The position numbers were made by a program, and so were the translations under genes. A DNA stretch of 31,771 bases from Candidatus Nomurabacteria bacterium. Lineage in GTDB: Bacteria; Patescibacteriota; Minisyncoccia; Phycocordibacterales; PALSA-1337. The notes below the pieces were generated by a model that saw nothing but the letters and a program-made list of their open reading frames with translations, ran no database searches and was not told the DNA's origin. The stretch covers positions 1-31,771 of the forward strand of contig CALQZK010000003.1 of NCBI GenBank assembly GCA_943349555.1, read 5' to 3'. Position 1 is the stretch's first letter. Each line of letters begins with the position of its first letter. Positions 15,975 to 23,285 of the stretch are shown here, piece after piece.

Positions 15975-17045
15975 TTATTCTATCATTCTTCGCAAATCTT
16001 CCATTGCAAAACGCATTATGGCATCTATCCGGAAATAATTCACGAATGCGTTACGTGCGTTCCTCTGCATTTCTTCATAGCGTTCTGGAGAAATATTTTT
16101 ATGAAAATCGGCGACAATTTCTGGTAATTTATGCGCATCACGGAAGTCTACGATGACAGAAAATGACGAGTAATCAATCTTATCTTTAAAAGGAAAATTT
16201 CTTTCTGTATCTAAGATGACCGGAATGCGCCCGAGTGATAGTATTTCGAAAAGCCGAGCGGAATTATTTCCATCTCCCCTTATATCAAAAGCATAGTCGC
16301 TCTGCAGGATTGTATCCACCATTTCTTCACGCAATATTTCCATATCCCCTTCTGCTGTTTTGGGATTTGCAGAAAATGAACTCCGTGCGCGGAGGTTGAA
16401 AGTTACATAGGGAGATTCTTGAAGGATTTTTATAATTTTCTGGCGCCACAATATGCCCTTGTGGCATGCTGTATATTTCTCATCAAAGAGACTATGCACT
16501 GTAATTGGCAATTCTTTAATCACTGTTAGAACACGCTGTTTCAGAGACATTTTCGTCCAGCCGGCAAAACCGATTGAGAGCTTTCCTTCTTTCTTTTTTC
16601 TAATCATGAGATTACCGCCGCGAGTCCGCTCCAAAAGATCATCTGTGGCAAGTGGAATATGTATGCTGTTAGGTTCAGGCTTAAAGCGATGGCCACCGCA
16701 ACGCAAGATAAAGACATTTTTTTCTCCGACAGGATACTCAATATCCGCCAAGCCATCGATGAGGAGCGGTAGCCCATGCTCTTTGGCTGTACGCATGCAT
16801 TCACCAAGCAGAGCTCTGTCAAATTTTAAAAGCCAGTTATGCCGGTATGGGGCGAGTACCATATCTGCTTTCTGGATATCATCAACTAATGTGTAATATT
16901 TCGTATTAAATGAATACGCATCGAACATTTCCCAGGAAAAAAGAGATATTTTTTCATATGGATTACCCCACCATGGTTGCATAAGAGGAGAATGTACTCC
17001 TTTTCGCTGCCAGACAGGATTGACATAGAGAACGATAGGATTCAT
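15975..17045 (-). CDS. Exostosin-like (GT47-type) glycosyltransferase
   Basis: Protein of 356 residues. The C-terminal half carries the exostosin pattern: SDYAFDIRGDGNNSARLFEILSLGRIPVIL at about 261-290, then DYSSFSVIVDFRD and SPERYEEMQRNAR. In this family the RGDGNxSxRxFE block binds the nucleotide-sugar donor. The N-terminal half (MNPIVLYVNPVWQRKGVHSP, ADMVLAPYRHNW) is a less conserved acceptor domain. There is no signal peptide or membrane span, as in bacterial cytoplasmic members. The ATG overlaps the preceding GT4 gene as ATGA (17042-17045). It is the last gene of the right-hand glycan operon before a 58-base gap. Donor and acceptor unknown. Confidence 0.8.
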   Translation of the reverse strand: MNPIVLYVNPVWQRKGVHSPLMQPWWGNPYEKISLFSWEMFDAYSFNTKYYTLVDDIQKADMVLAPYRHNWLLKFDRALLGECMRTAKEHGLPLLIDGLADIEYPVGEKNVFILRCGGHRFKPEPNSIHIPLATDDLLERTRGGNLMIRKKKEGKLSIGFAGWTKMSLKQRVLTVIKELPITVHSLFDEKYTACHKGILWRQKIIKILQESPYVTFNLRARSSFSANPKTAEGDMEILREEMVDTILQSDYAFDIRGDGNNSARLFEILSLGRIPVILDTERNFPFKDKIDYSSFSVIVDFRDAHKLPEIVADFHKNISPERYEEMQRNARNAFVNYFRIDAIMRFAMEDLRRMIE

Positions 17046-18073
17046 TCAAGTAGGTTCATTATACGCTCGAGGTCCTGTGCCATATTTTTTGTGGTATATC
17101 GGGCATGGACCTTATCATGACCGGACTTCGCAAGCCTCTTGCGTCTTTCTTCGTCATCCCAGAGTTCATTTATCGCGCGAACAATCGCTTGTGCGTCATT
17201 GGGCTCGATTACTATAAGGTCTTCACCTGAGACAAAATAATCATGCATCCATGCGCGCTCTGTCGCAATGACTGGAACACCGGCCGCGAGAGCTTCGAGT
17301 ACAACTGTCTGACCCGAACAATCAGATCCGTCTGGAACATGTGAATGTTTGGAAACAACGACGAGTAGGCGGGATTTGGCAAGTAAATCACGAACTTCTG
17401 GTGAATCTTTGTCGTAGAACACAGACACTGTAGGTGGAAGAACCGTGTCTGGTGGCACCAATTTCTTAGAAGTGGCAATTGTCCATGGATGAGGGATCTG
17501 CTCTGCTGCCTTGAAGAGCGTCGCATGATCTCTTCCCAGGTCACGACCGACACTAAGGATGATCTCACCGTTCGGCGCAATCTGTTGTGCCTGAAAAAAC
17601 CGTGGGTCTATTATGGCATACGGGACAAAAGAAAGCCGGGAACGGTCAATTCTGAGCTGCATAAAATCCTCGAGTTGTTCCATAGAAATGCACATGATGT
17701 GTGCATAACTTTTCCAGAAAAGTTTCAGGAGGAAGAGATGGATCGGCTTCTTCTTGTTTCTTCTGATGAGTATCGATGAGTTTATTGACATATACAGCCA
17801 CTTGGTTCTCGTCCGGAATATTTTGGCAAGACAAGAAACAAAGAATCCAAGTATGAGATTATCTTGTGAAATGACAAAGTCGTATGTTAAGAGTCTTGGC
17901 ACCTTCAGGAGAGACGTGAGGCTCTTGGAGGGAATGGTAAAGTGATCTGCTTTTTCTCTGAGATGGTTCATACCACGTAGGGGTGCGTCGGGCATCTCTC
18001 CCTTTTTAATTTTTTCCATCATTCCCTCTCTGGAACTCGTGAAGATAAATGCTATACGTCTTTCTTTTTTCAT
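17042..18073 (-). CDS. GT4-family glycosyltransferase (GRD/GSD-type paralogue)
   Basis: Protein of 343 residues. Donor-half motifs: ILSVGRDLGRDHATLFKAAE at about 171-190, VPDGSDCSGQTVVLEALAAG at about 248-267 and PVIATERAWMHDYF. In the usual GT4 signature a GxxxxxKG segment occupies the first position; here it is replaced by GRDxGRD, shared with the gene at 4861-5922. This marks a subfamily different from the other GT4 enzymes in the window. It is joined to its neighbours by ATGA overlaps on both sides (18070-18073 and 17042-17045). Expected in the cytoplasm, transferring a nucleotide-activated sugar; the specific sugar is unknown. Confidence 0.83.
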   Translation of the reverse strand: MKKERRIAFIFTSSREGMMEKIKKGEMPDAPLRGMNHLREKADHFTIPSKSLTSLLKVPRLLTYDFVISQDNLILGFFVSCLAKIFRTRTKWLYMSINSSILIRRNKKKPIHLFLLKLFWKSYAHIMCISMEQLEDFMQLRIDRSRLSFVPYAIIDPRFFQAQQIAPNGEIILSVGRDLGRDHATLFKAAEQIPHPWTIATSKKLVPPDTVLPPTVSVFYDKDSPEVRDLLAKSRLLVVVSKHSHVPDGSDCSGQTVVLEALAAGVPVIATERAWMHDYFVSGEDLIVIEPNDAQAIVRAINELWDDEERRKRLAKSGHDKVHARYTTKNMAQDLERIMNLLE

Positions 18074-19041
18074 ATACTTTTTATTTTTTCTACTATATTT
18101 GAAATGAGATTTTCAAGTGAATGATGCTTCCTTACGTACTCCGGAAGAGAAGATGAGTCTTTGTCGCGATGGAGCGCAATTGCTTCCGCGATTGACTTGG
18201 GAGAAGGAGTCGCCTTGATTATTGGAATACCCTCCAGGGAATTACTTGTCGATATCACAGGGAGCCCACATGCAAGCGCCTCAAGCACTGCTTTATCTAG
18301 ACTTCCAGTCTCGCTCGTATGGATAAGGAATGAGGCTCTTCTATATTCATTTCGTAATTCCGTCTGATTGAGCGGTCCCAGAAACTCTGCGTGAGCTCCC
18401 AGTTTCTTTGCCAGCAGTTCCAGCTTTTTTTGCTCTGTTCCCTCTCCGGCTATTCGGATGAGCATCCCCGCTTCATTGGCCGCTTCTATCGCCAGATCAT
18501 GATGCTTAACAGGCATAAGCCTACCAGCCGAAAGAAGCGCCTCTCCAGATCTCACATTAGAATCTGGAGAAAAGAAGTCTACGTCAATGCCGTGTCCCAT
18601 GATGCGGACTTTGCTAGTCCTGATGCGGAAACTTTCTTTTGATGCCGTAAAGACAAGATTGGCGAATAAAACAGAGAGACGGAGCTTGAGGGTTACACTC
18701 TTATGCGTGTACCAGATTACAAGTTTCTTTCGCCATATTTTCCACAATATTCCGGCAAGCACGATATAAATCTGATTCATGTGAACGAAAATAACATCGT
18801 AGTTTTTCCTTTCATAACAGACATACCAGTAAAAATGGATGAGATACTGGAGTCGGGATTGCCTCTCCTCTTTCCCAAGAGAAAGAACTTTGACATTTTC
18901 TGGTAGATCGTACTCACCCTTGTAGAGACAGATGACGGTGACTGTTTCGAAATGCTTGGAAAACTCTGTAATCCACCGACAGAAAAAACCTAGGACAGAG
19001 TCATTCTTATCGACTTTTTGGGTAATAATGAGAAGTTTCAT
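18070..19041 (-). CDS. GT4-family glycosyltransferase
   Basis: Protein of 323 residues, short for the family. Motifs: ALLSAGRLMPVKHHDLAIEA at about 168-187, IRIAGEGTEQKKLELLAKKL, AEFLGPLNQTELRNEYRRAS, and ETGSLDKAVLEALACGLPVI at about 242-261 containing the conserved EALACG donor region. The acceptor half is compact, with hydrophobic stretches around IYIVLAGILWKIW that may associate with the membrane. It overlaps the following gene by four bases and begins two bases after the upstream GT2 stop. Substrate not predictable. Confidence 0.85.
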   Translation of the reverse strand: MKLLIITQKVDKNDSVLGFFCRWITEFSKHFETVTVICLYKGEYDLPENVKVLSLGKEERQSRLQYLIHFYWYVCYERKNYDVIFVHMNQIYIVLAGILWKIWRKKLVIWYTHKSVTLKLRLSVLFANLVFTASKESFRIRTSKVRIMGHGIDVDFFSPDSNVRSGEALLSAGRLMPVKHHDLAIEAANEAGMLIRIAGEGTEQKKLELLAKKLGAHAEFLGPLNQTELRNEYRRASFLIHTSETGSLDKAVLEALACGLPVISTSNSLEGIPIIKATPSPKSIAEAIALHRDKDSSSLPEYVRKHHSLENLISNIVEKIKSI

Positions 19042-19043
19042 TG

Positions 19044-19748
19044 TTATGGAAAAAGATTGAACCTAATAATACACCAAATCGCGGAAAAGCCATCCTTCCA
19101 TCCTACTTTCTTCCCTTCCTCGTATGTGCGACCGGAATAGGAAATACCGACTTCATAAATCCTAAATCTCTTTACTCTGGCCGTCAATTCTGGCTCAATT
19201 CCGAATCGGCGCGAAACAAGCTTATCTTTTATAGCATCAATTGCACTCCTATTAAACATCTTGTAGCCAGTCTCCATGTCAGTAAGATTAAGATTGGTAA
19301 AAGTATTGGAAACGAAAGTCAGAAAAACATTTCCAACATAATGCCAGAAATAGAGGACTCTATGAGGCTGGCTGGAAATAAATCTGGAACCGTAGACGAC
19401 ATCGGCCTTGCCCTCTAGAATTGGAGGGAGGAGTTTATTGATATCTTCCGGGTCGTATTCGAGATCCGCATCCTGGATGATGGCAATATCACCTGTAGAC
19501 CTTTTCAATCCATCGATAATCGAGGCTCCCTTTCCCCTATTTTTCTCATGATGAATGACAATATAATCTTTTGACAGCCTGTCTATTATTTCCCTCGTGC
19601 CGTCCGTAGAAGCGTCATTGACTAATATTATTTCCTTAGAAATATTTTTAGGAAACTGCACGACAATTACCCTTTGAAGTATTTCCTCCAGAGTCTTTTC
19701 TTCGTTGTATATCGGTATAATGATTGACAGCTTTATATCTCTTTGCAT
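19044..19748 (-). CDS. DPM1-like GT2 glycosyltransferase without membrane anchor
   Basis: Protein of 234 residues. GT2 motifs: SIIIPIYNEEKTLEEILQRV at 8-27, IILVNDASTDGTREIIDRL, RGKGASIIDGLKRSTGDIA, and IQDADLEYDPEDI, the DAD donor and metal site, then VVYGSRF. This is the dolichol/polyprenyl-phosphate mannosyltransferase type. Unlike the other two GT2 proteins it ends without hydrophobic hairpins, so it must bind the membrane through a partner. The GtrA-family gene directly upstream overlaps it by 16 bases, and GtrA-like proteins are the usual partners of such enzymes. The sugar is unknown. Confidence 0.88.
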   Translation of the reverse strand: MQRDIKLSIIIPIYNEEKTLEEILQRVIVVQFPKNISKEIILVNDASTDGTREIIDRLSKDYIVIHHEKNRGKGASIIDGLKRSTGDIAIIQDADLEYDPEDINKLLPPILEGKADVVYGSRFISSQPHRVLYFWHYVGNVFLTFVSNTFTNLNLTDMETGYKMFNRSAIDAIKDKLVSRRFGIEPELTARVKRFRIYEVGISYSGRTYEEGKKVGWKDGFSAIWCIIRFNLFP

Positions 19749-20152
19749 ATTTTATTTACAACAGATTCTTTAAAAACCAGTTTTTTATAGGCGAAGTAGC
19801 TCCACAAGGCAATCAGCCCGGAAGAGATGAATTGGGCAAGCATATAATGCGCTCCTGCCATTTCCACCAGCAAATAGAGCAGAAGCGTGTTTATGCAGAG
19901 ATTTACAATAGCTATTATCGCAAATGTAATAAATTTCTTATGCGTACCTTCGGAAGAATCATCTTTGAAAGTCAATCTTTTCTGCAAGGAGAAGCTGACA
20001 AAGATAGAGATAACGAAGGAGATGATTCCAGAGAGAACATAATAAATGTCGGCAAATTCAGTGAGTATGTACAAAAGACCGAGGTTGGTGACTGCCCCCA
20101 TTCCTCCCGAGAAAATGTAATTCGCTATTTTTTTATAAAGAGAGTATTCCAT
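19733..20152 (-). CDS. GtrA-family membrane protein
   Basis: Protein of 139 residues with four hydrophobic segments (about 10-30, 35-57, 72-95 and 102-125) and conserved GtrA features: FSGGMGAVTNLGLLYILTEF near the N-terminus and SYFAYKKLVF near the end. GtrA proteins are thought to flip polyprenyl-phosphate-linked sugars, or to anchor the GT2 enzyme that makes them. It overlaps the GT2 gene downstream by 16 bases, forming a GtrA + GtrB-like unit. Its own start overlaps the end of the preceding GT4 gene by 20 bases. No dedicated GT-C transferase lies next to this pair. Confidence 0.87.
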   Translation of the reverse strand: MEYSLYKKIANYIFSGGMGAVTNLGLLYILTEFADIYYVLSGIISFVISIFVSFSLQKRLTFKDDSSEGTHKKFITFAIIAIVNLCINTLLLYLLVEMAGAHYMLAQFISSGLIALWSYFAYKKLVFKESVVNKICKEI

Positions 20153-21110
20153 AAGCTATTTTTTCTGGGCTAAATCCTACTATAACCGCCCCCATTTCCC
20201 TTGCAACCCCGACATCAGTAGAAACGATCCTTGCTCCGGATGATTTCGCCTCGACGAGGGTCATACCGTAGCCCTCATACCAAGAAGAGACCAGGAAGAC
20301 ATCGCAAGTCTTGTAATGAGAGGATAAATCATCTTTCCAACCTTCAAATATGACTGACTTTTCAATACCCAATTCTATCACCAGTTTTGCAAGTCTTTTC
20401 TCTTCACTGCCCTTGCCCACTATCACTAGTCCTATTCCTGGTATTTTATCGGCAACAATTTTAAAAGCCAGCAAGGCCATATCAATATTTTTTTCTCTCT
20501 CTAAGCGGGAAGCCATGAGGATTATTCTAGAAAAATGCGGGTATCTTTGACGTAGGTCGATGTGGGTAGATTGGTTTGCTATCTTTTCTATATCAATCGC
20601 AATAGGCCTAATCTCTATTTTTGATTCATCAATATATTTCGCAACATATTTTTTTATTCGTTCAGACACCACACGGACATGATCGGCTTTTCTCAATGTA
20701 TATTTTGAAATTAAAGTCCTGATCCTATTCAAAAAAGTGAAGTTCTGGAAATATGGGCTGCCTATGTCTGTATGTATCTGAAGCTCTAATTCTGCCTTAT
20801 ATTTATTCTTTATCAGGACACCAACGAGTCCAGTTTCAAAAGGATCCTGGGAGGTAATGTGAGTTATGTTTCTTTTTTGAGCAATGAATTTTCCAAGTTT
20901 TAAAGCGTCAAAAATATAGAATAATTTAGATGATGATCGCGTAGGATATACCCATATATTTGATCCTATTGTGCTTTCTGTAAAAGTTTTATCAGAGAAT
21001 ATTATGATATGAACCTCTTCATATTTTTTGGCATATTCAACTTGCCTCTGCGCAACAGCGCTGCCCTTTTCGAATATTTTACGATCTGTGGATATCATTA
21101 AAAGCTTCAT
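20133..21110 (-). CDS. GT4-family glycosyltransferase with short C-terminus
   Basis: Protein of 325 residues starting MKLLMISTDRKIFEKGSAVA. Donor-half motifs: ILMASRLEREKNIDMALLAF at about 195-214, LVIVGKGSEEKRLAKLVIEL, and SSWYEGYGMTLVEAKSSGAR at about 276-295 with the conserved Glu pair. The protein stops at GFSPEKIAYGILSL, about 30-40 residues before GT4 proteins normally end, so the C-terminal helix that packs back on the first domain seems missing. The stop lies inside the start of the GtrA gene, 20 bases in. Either this family member is naturally short or a deletion joined the two genes. The coding DNA is visibly richer in A+T than the left operon. Confidence 0.8.
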   Translation of the reverse strand: MKLLMISTDRKIFEKGSAVAQRQVEYAKKYEEVHIIIFSDKTFTESTIGSNIWVYPTRSSSKLFYIFDALKLGKFIAQKRNITHITSQDPFETGLVGVLIKNKYKAELELQIHTDIGSPYFQNFTFLNRIRTLISKYTLRKADHVRVVSERIKKYVAKYIDESKIEIRPIAIDIEKIANQSTHIDLRQRYPHFSRIILMASRLEREKNIDMALLAFKIVADKIPGIGLVIVGKGSEEKRLAKLVIELGIEKSVIFEGWKDDLSSHYKTCDVFLVSSWYEGYGMTLVEAKSSGARIVSTDVGVAREMGAVIVGFSPEKIAYGILSL

Positions 21111-21124
21111 ATTCTTATATATTT

Positions 21125-22120
21125 TTATACATTCAAAGTTTCTTCAGCAATCTGTCGCCAAGTATGTGTGAAATTAAAATTCTTTATCTTTTCAACTTGG
21201 CTATTATAATTCTCTTTATTGCACAACCATAATACCTTTTCCTTTATATCATTTTTATCTTTTGGATCCACAGTAATAGCAATATCAGCAATACGATCCA
21301 TTAACCCATTTTCCTCTGTGATAATGAAGGGCTTATTATATCTTATAGATTCTAGTATCATATTTGGACTTATATCACCCAATGAGACAAGGATAGTTGC
21401 GTAGCATTCTGATATCTTTTTCATATACTCTGCATGAGAATAATTCTTCATGTCCAAATCAGCTCCACTGATTTCTTCAAAAGATTCTTTCAAAATTTCT
21501 AGATTTTTCCATTTCAGTTTCCTTGTCCCACCTATAAAATTCTTTTCTTTTGGTCCCAAACTGGGCAATTTTTCACCATAATAATTCTCAATTATTTTAA
21601 TATTATTAGAATTTAGATTGTACTCTTTCAAGAAAATATCTCTTTGCCATAAAGTGGAAAATACTAAAGTTGAAACATTATTCAATGTCCATTTCGTCAA
21701 TTTATAGATAATCTTCTCTTTCTTTGACCATTTCTTTTTTGTCGTCTGATAAAAATCCTTGAGCAGGACAAGGTCAGACGTTCTCTCAACATACCCTTCC
21801 CAGAGAAAGTCGCCACCAGTGCGCATGACTATTTTCTTGCCAAAGATCCTAGCGGCAATGGTCGCAGGCCAGCCAACGCTAAAAGTATCCAGTGCATATA
21901 TGAGATCCGAACAGATCACTGCTGGAATAATTTTCAGGAAATAATAGAGATGGCGTAGACCAGATGGTAATGCATGCTCGACTGATGTATAAGTCTTTAT
22001 CAACACCATATGCCCAGCTTTTCCCCACTCTATCCCCATGTTTTGAGCGTATTGCGCCGGACCGCCTAATGCTGGCGGGTATATGCCTGTGGTAATGAGT
22101 ATATTCATTCGTTCCTTCAT
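21125..22120 (-). CDS. Divergent, shortened GT4-like glycosyltransferase
   Basis: Protein of 331 residues. The acceptor half is typical (MNILITTGIYPPALGGPAQYA), and KIVMRTGGDFLWEGYVERT recalls related GT4 proteins. The donor half is compressed: after IGGTRKLKWKNLEILKESFEE, a version of the GxxxxxKN step, the usual 60-70 residue middle section is reduced to a short GADLDMKNYSHAEYMKKISE link before ATILVSLGDISPNMILESIRYNKPF. The start is either the ATG at 22120, overlapping the upstream stop as ATGA, or the ATG at 22108, which has AAGGA four bases ahead. The DNA is A+T-rich. It may keep transferase activity or have become a degenerate or regulatory member. Confidence 0.7.
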   Translation of the reverse strand: MKERMNILITTGIYPPALGGPAQYAQNMGIEWGKAGHMVLIKTYTSVEHALPSGLRHLYYFLKIIPAVICSDLIYALDTFSVGWPATIAARIFGKKIVMRTGGDFLWEGYVERTSDLVLLKDFYQTTKKKWSKKEKIIYKLTKWTLNNVSTLVFSTLWQRDIFLKEYNLNSNNIKIIENYYGEKLPSLGPKEKNFIGGTRKLKWKNLEILKESFEEISGADLDMKNYSHAEYMKKISECYATILVSLGDISPNMILESIRYNKPFIITEENGLMDRIADIAITVDPKDKNDIKEKVLWLCNKENYNSQVEKIKNFNFTHTWRQIAEETLNV

Positions 22121-23280
22121 AGTCTTGCAAATATACCCTTCATCTGCCCCACTATCAAGTTCCAGTCATACTTTTCTTTTACCATTGCCCTAGCATTTTC
22201 TATGATTGATTCTCGCAATTCTTGATCCTTCATCAGCAAATCTACTTTCTCTGCTATGCTTGCTGGATCTTCCGACTTGCAAAACAAGCCTGTTATGCCG
22301 TCTTTCAAAAAATCAGGAATGCCTCCAACTGGCGTGGCGATAACTGGCAGTCCTGTAGCCATTGCCTCGACAAAAGAAATGCCAAAGCCTTCAGAAAGAG
22401 ACGGTCTTATGAATATATTAGCTGAATGCAGATACAGAGGCATCTCGCGATGAGGAACAAAACCTACAAATCTGACACGATTATCAAGACCGAGCAGAAC
22501 CGTTTTTTCCTTCAACATTTTTTCCAAGGGACCAATACCCAGAATGACAAGCTTCACGGAAGTAGGAAGATGAGTGAGCGAATCAATAATATCTGCAACA
22601 GCATTTTTCTGAACTAGGCGCGAAGTAGTAATGAGAACAGTATCGAAAGGGTCAATGCCAAGCTCGTGATGAAGAGCTTTAATCTGTCCTTGCGTCGGTA
22701 TGGTAGAAAAGAATTTGAAATTGACTCCATTCGGTACGACTTCTGATGGACAACTTGCTCCCATTTCTTTCCCATAATCTTCCAGGAAATGCGAGAGAGC
22801 GTGGATATAGTCAGCCTTCTTAAATATCTGCAGGTAAAGCGGGTGCATTGCCCCCAGAGCTTTCCTGATATGCTCCACAGAATCCCCTTCCTGGAGGTTT
22901 AGGAGAAATGGGACTTTTGTATGGATCCATTTAAAAAAGAGAGCGGAGAATGCATTGTAGCTCGCCATAATTGACCAGATAAAATCATACTGTCGTTGTT
23001 TGTGAAGAAGCAGGGATTTTATAAAAGCAAAAAAAACATATTGAAATTTTACAAAATAAGAAATATGAGGAAGGGTACTGCCAGTGACTCGTATTTTTGG
23101 ACCAACTCTATAGACATTCACATTTCCAATGCGCTCGAATCTGGATGAACCAGCATAGAGAGTAACCATATCAAATTCCACATCTCCAATCCTGTCGGTG
23201 ATCTCTTTAACCGACACTTCGGCTCCACCAACAAGATGCGGATAGTACGCCAGAGAAAATATTAGAGCTTTTTTTGCCAT
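22117..23280 (-). CDS. GT4-family glycosyltransferase (PimA/WcaI-like layout)
   Basis: Protein of 387 residues with full-length GT4 architecture: SLAYYPHLVGGAEVSVKEIT at about 9-28, VLITTSRLVQKNAVADIIDS at about 217-236, LVILGIGPLEKMLKEKTVLL, RVRFVGFVPHREMPLYLHSA and RPSLSEGFGISFVEAMATGL at about 306-325 with the SEGFG...E signature, then PVIATPVGGIPDF. It is the first glycosyltransferase gene of the right operon and begins only five bases after the stop of the TraG/VirD4-like ATPase, so both may share a transcript. Expected to act in the cytoplasm on a lipid-linked acceptor. Specificity unknown. Confidence 0.88.
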   Translation of the reverse strand: MAKKALIFSLAYYPHLVGGAEVSVKEITDRIGDVEFDMVTLYAGSSRFERIGNVNVYRVGPKIRVTGSTLPHISYFVKFQYVFFAFIKSLLLHKQRQYDFIWSIMASYNAFSALFFKWIHTKVPFLLNLQEGDSVEHIRKALGAMHPLYLQIFKKADYIHALSHFLEDYGKEMGASCPSEVVPNGVNFKFFSTIPTQGQIKALHHELGIDPFDTVLITTSRLVQKNAVADIIDSLTHLPTSVKLVILGIGPLEKMLKEKTVLLGLDNRVRFVGFVPHREMPLYLHSANIFIRPSLSEGFGISFVEAMATGLPVIATPVGGIPDFLKDGITGLFCKSEDPASIAEKVDLLMKDQELRESIIENARAMVKEKYDWNLIVGQMKGIFARL

Positions 23281-23285
23281 TTTAT

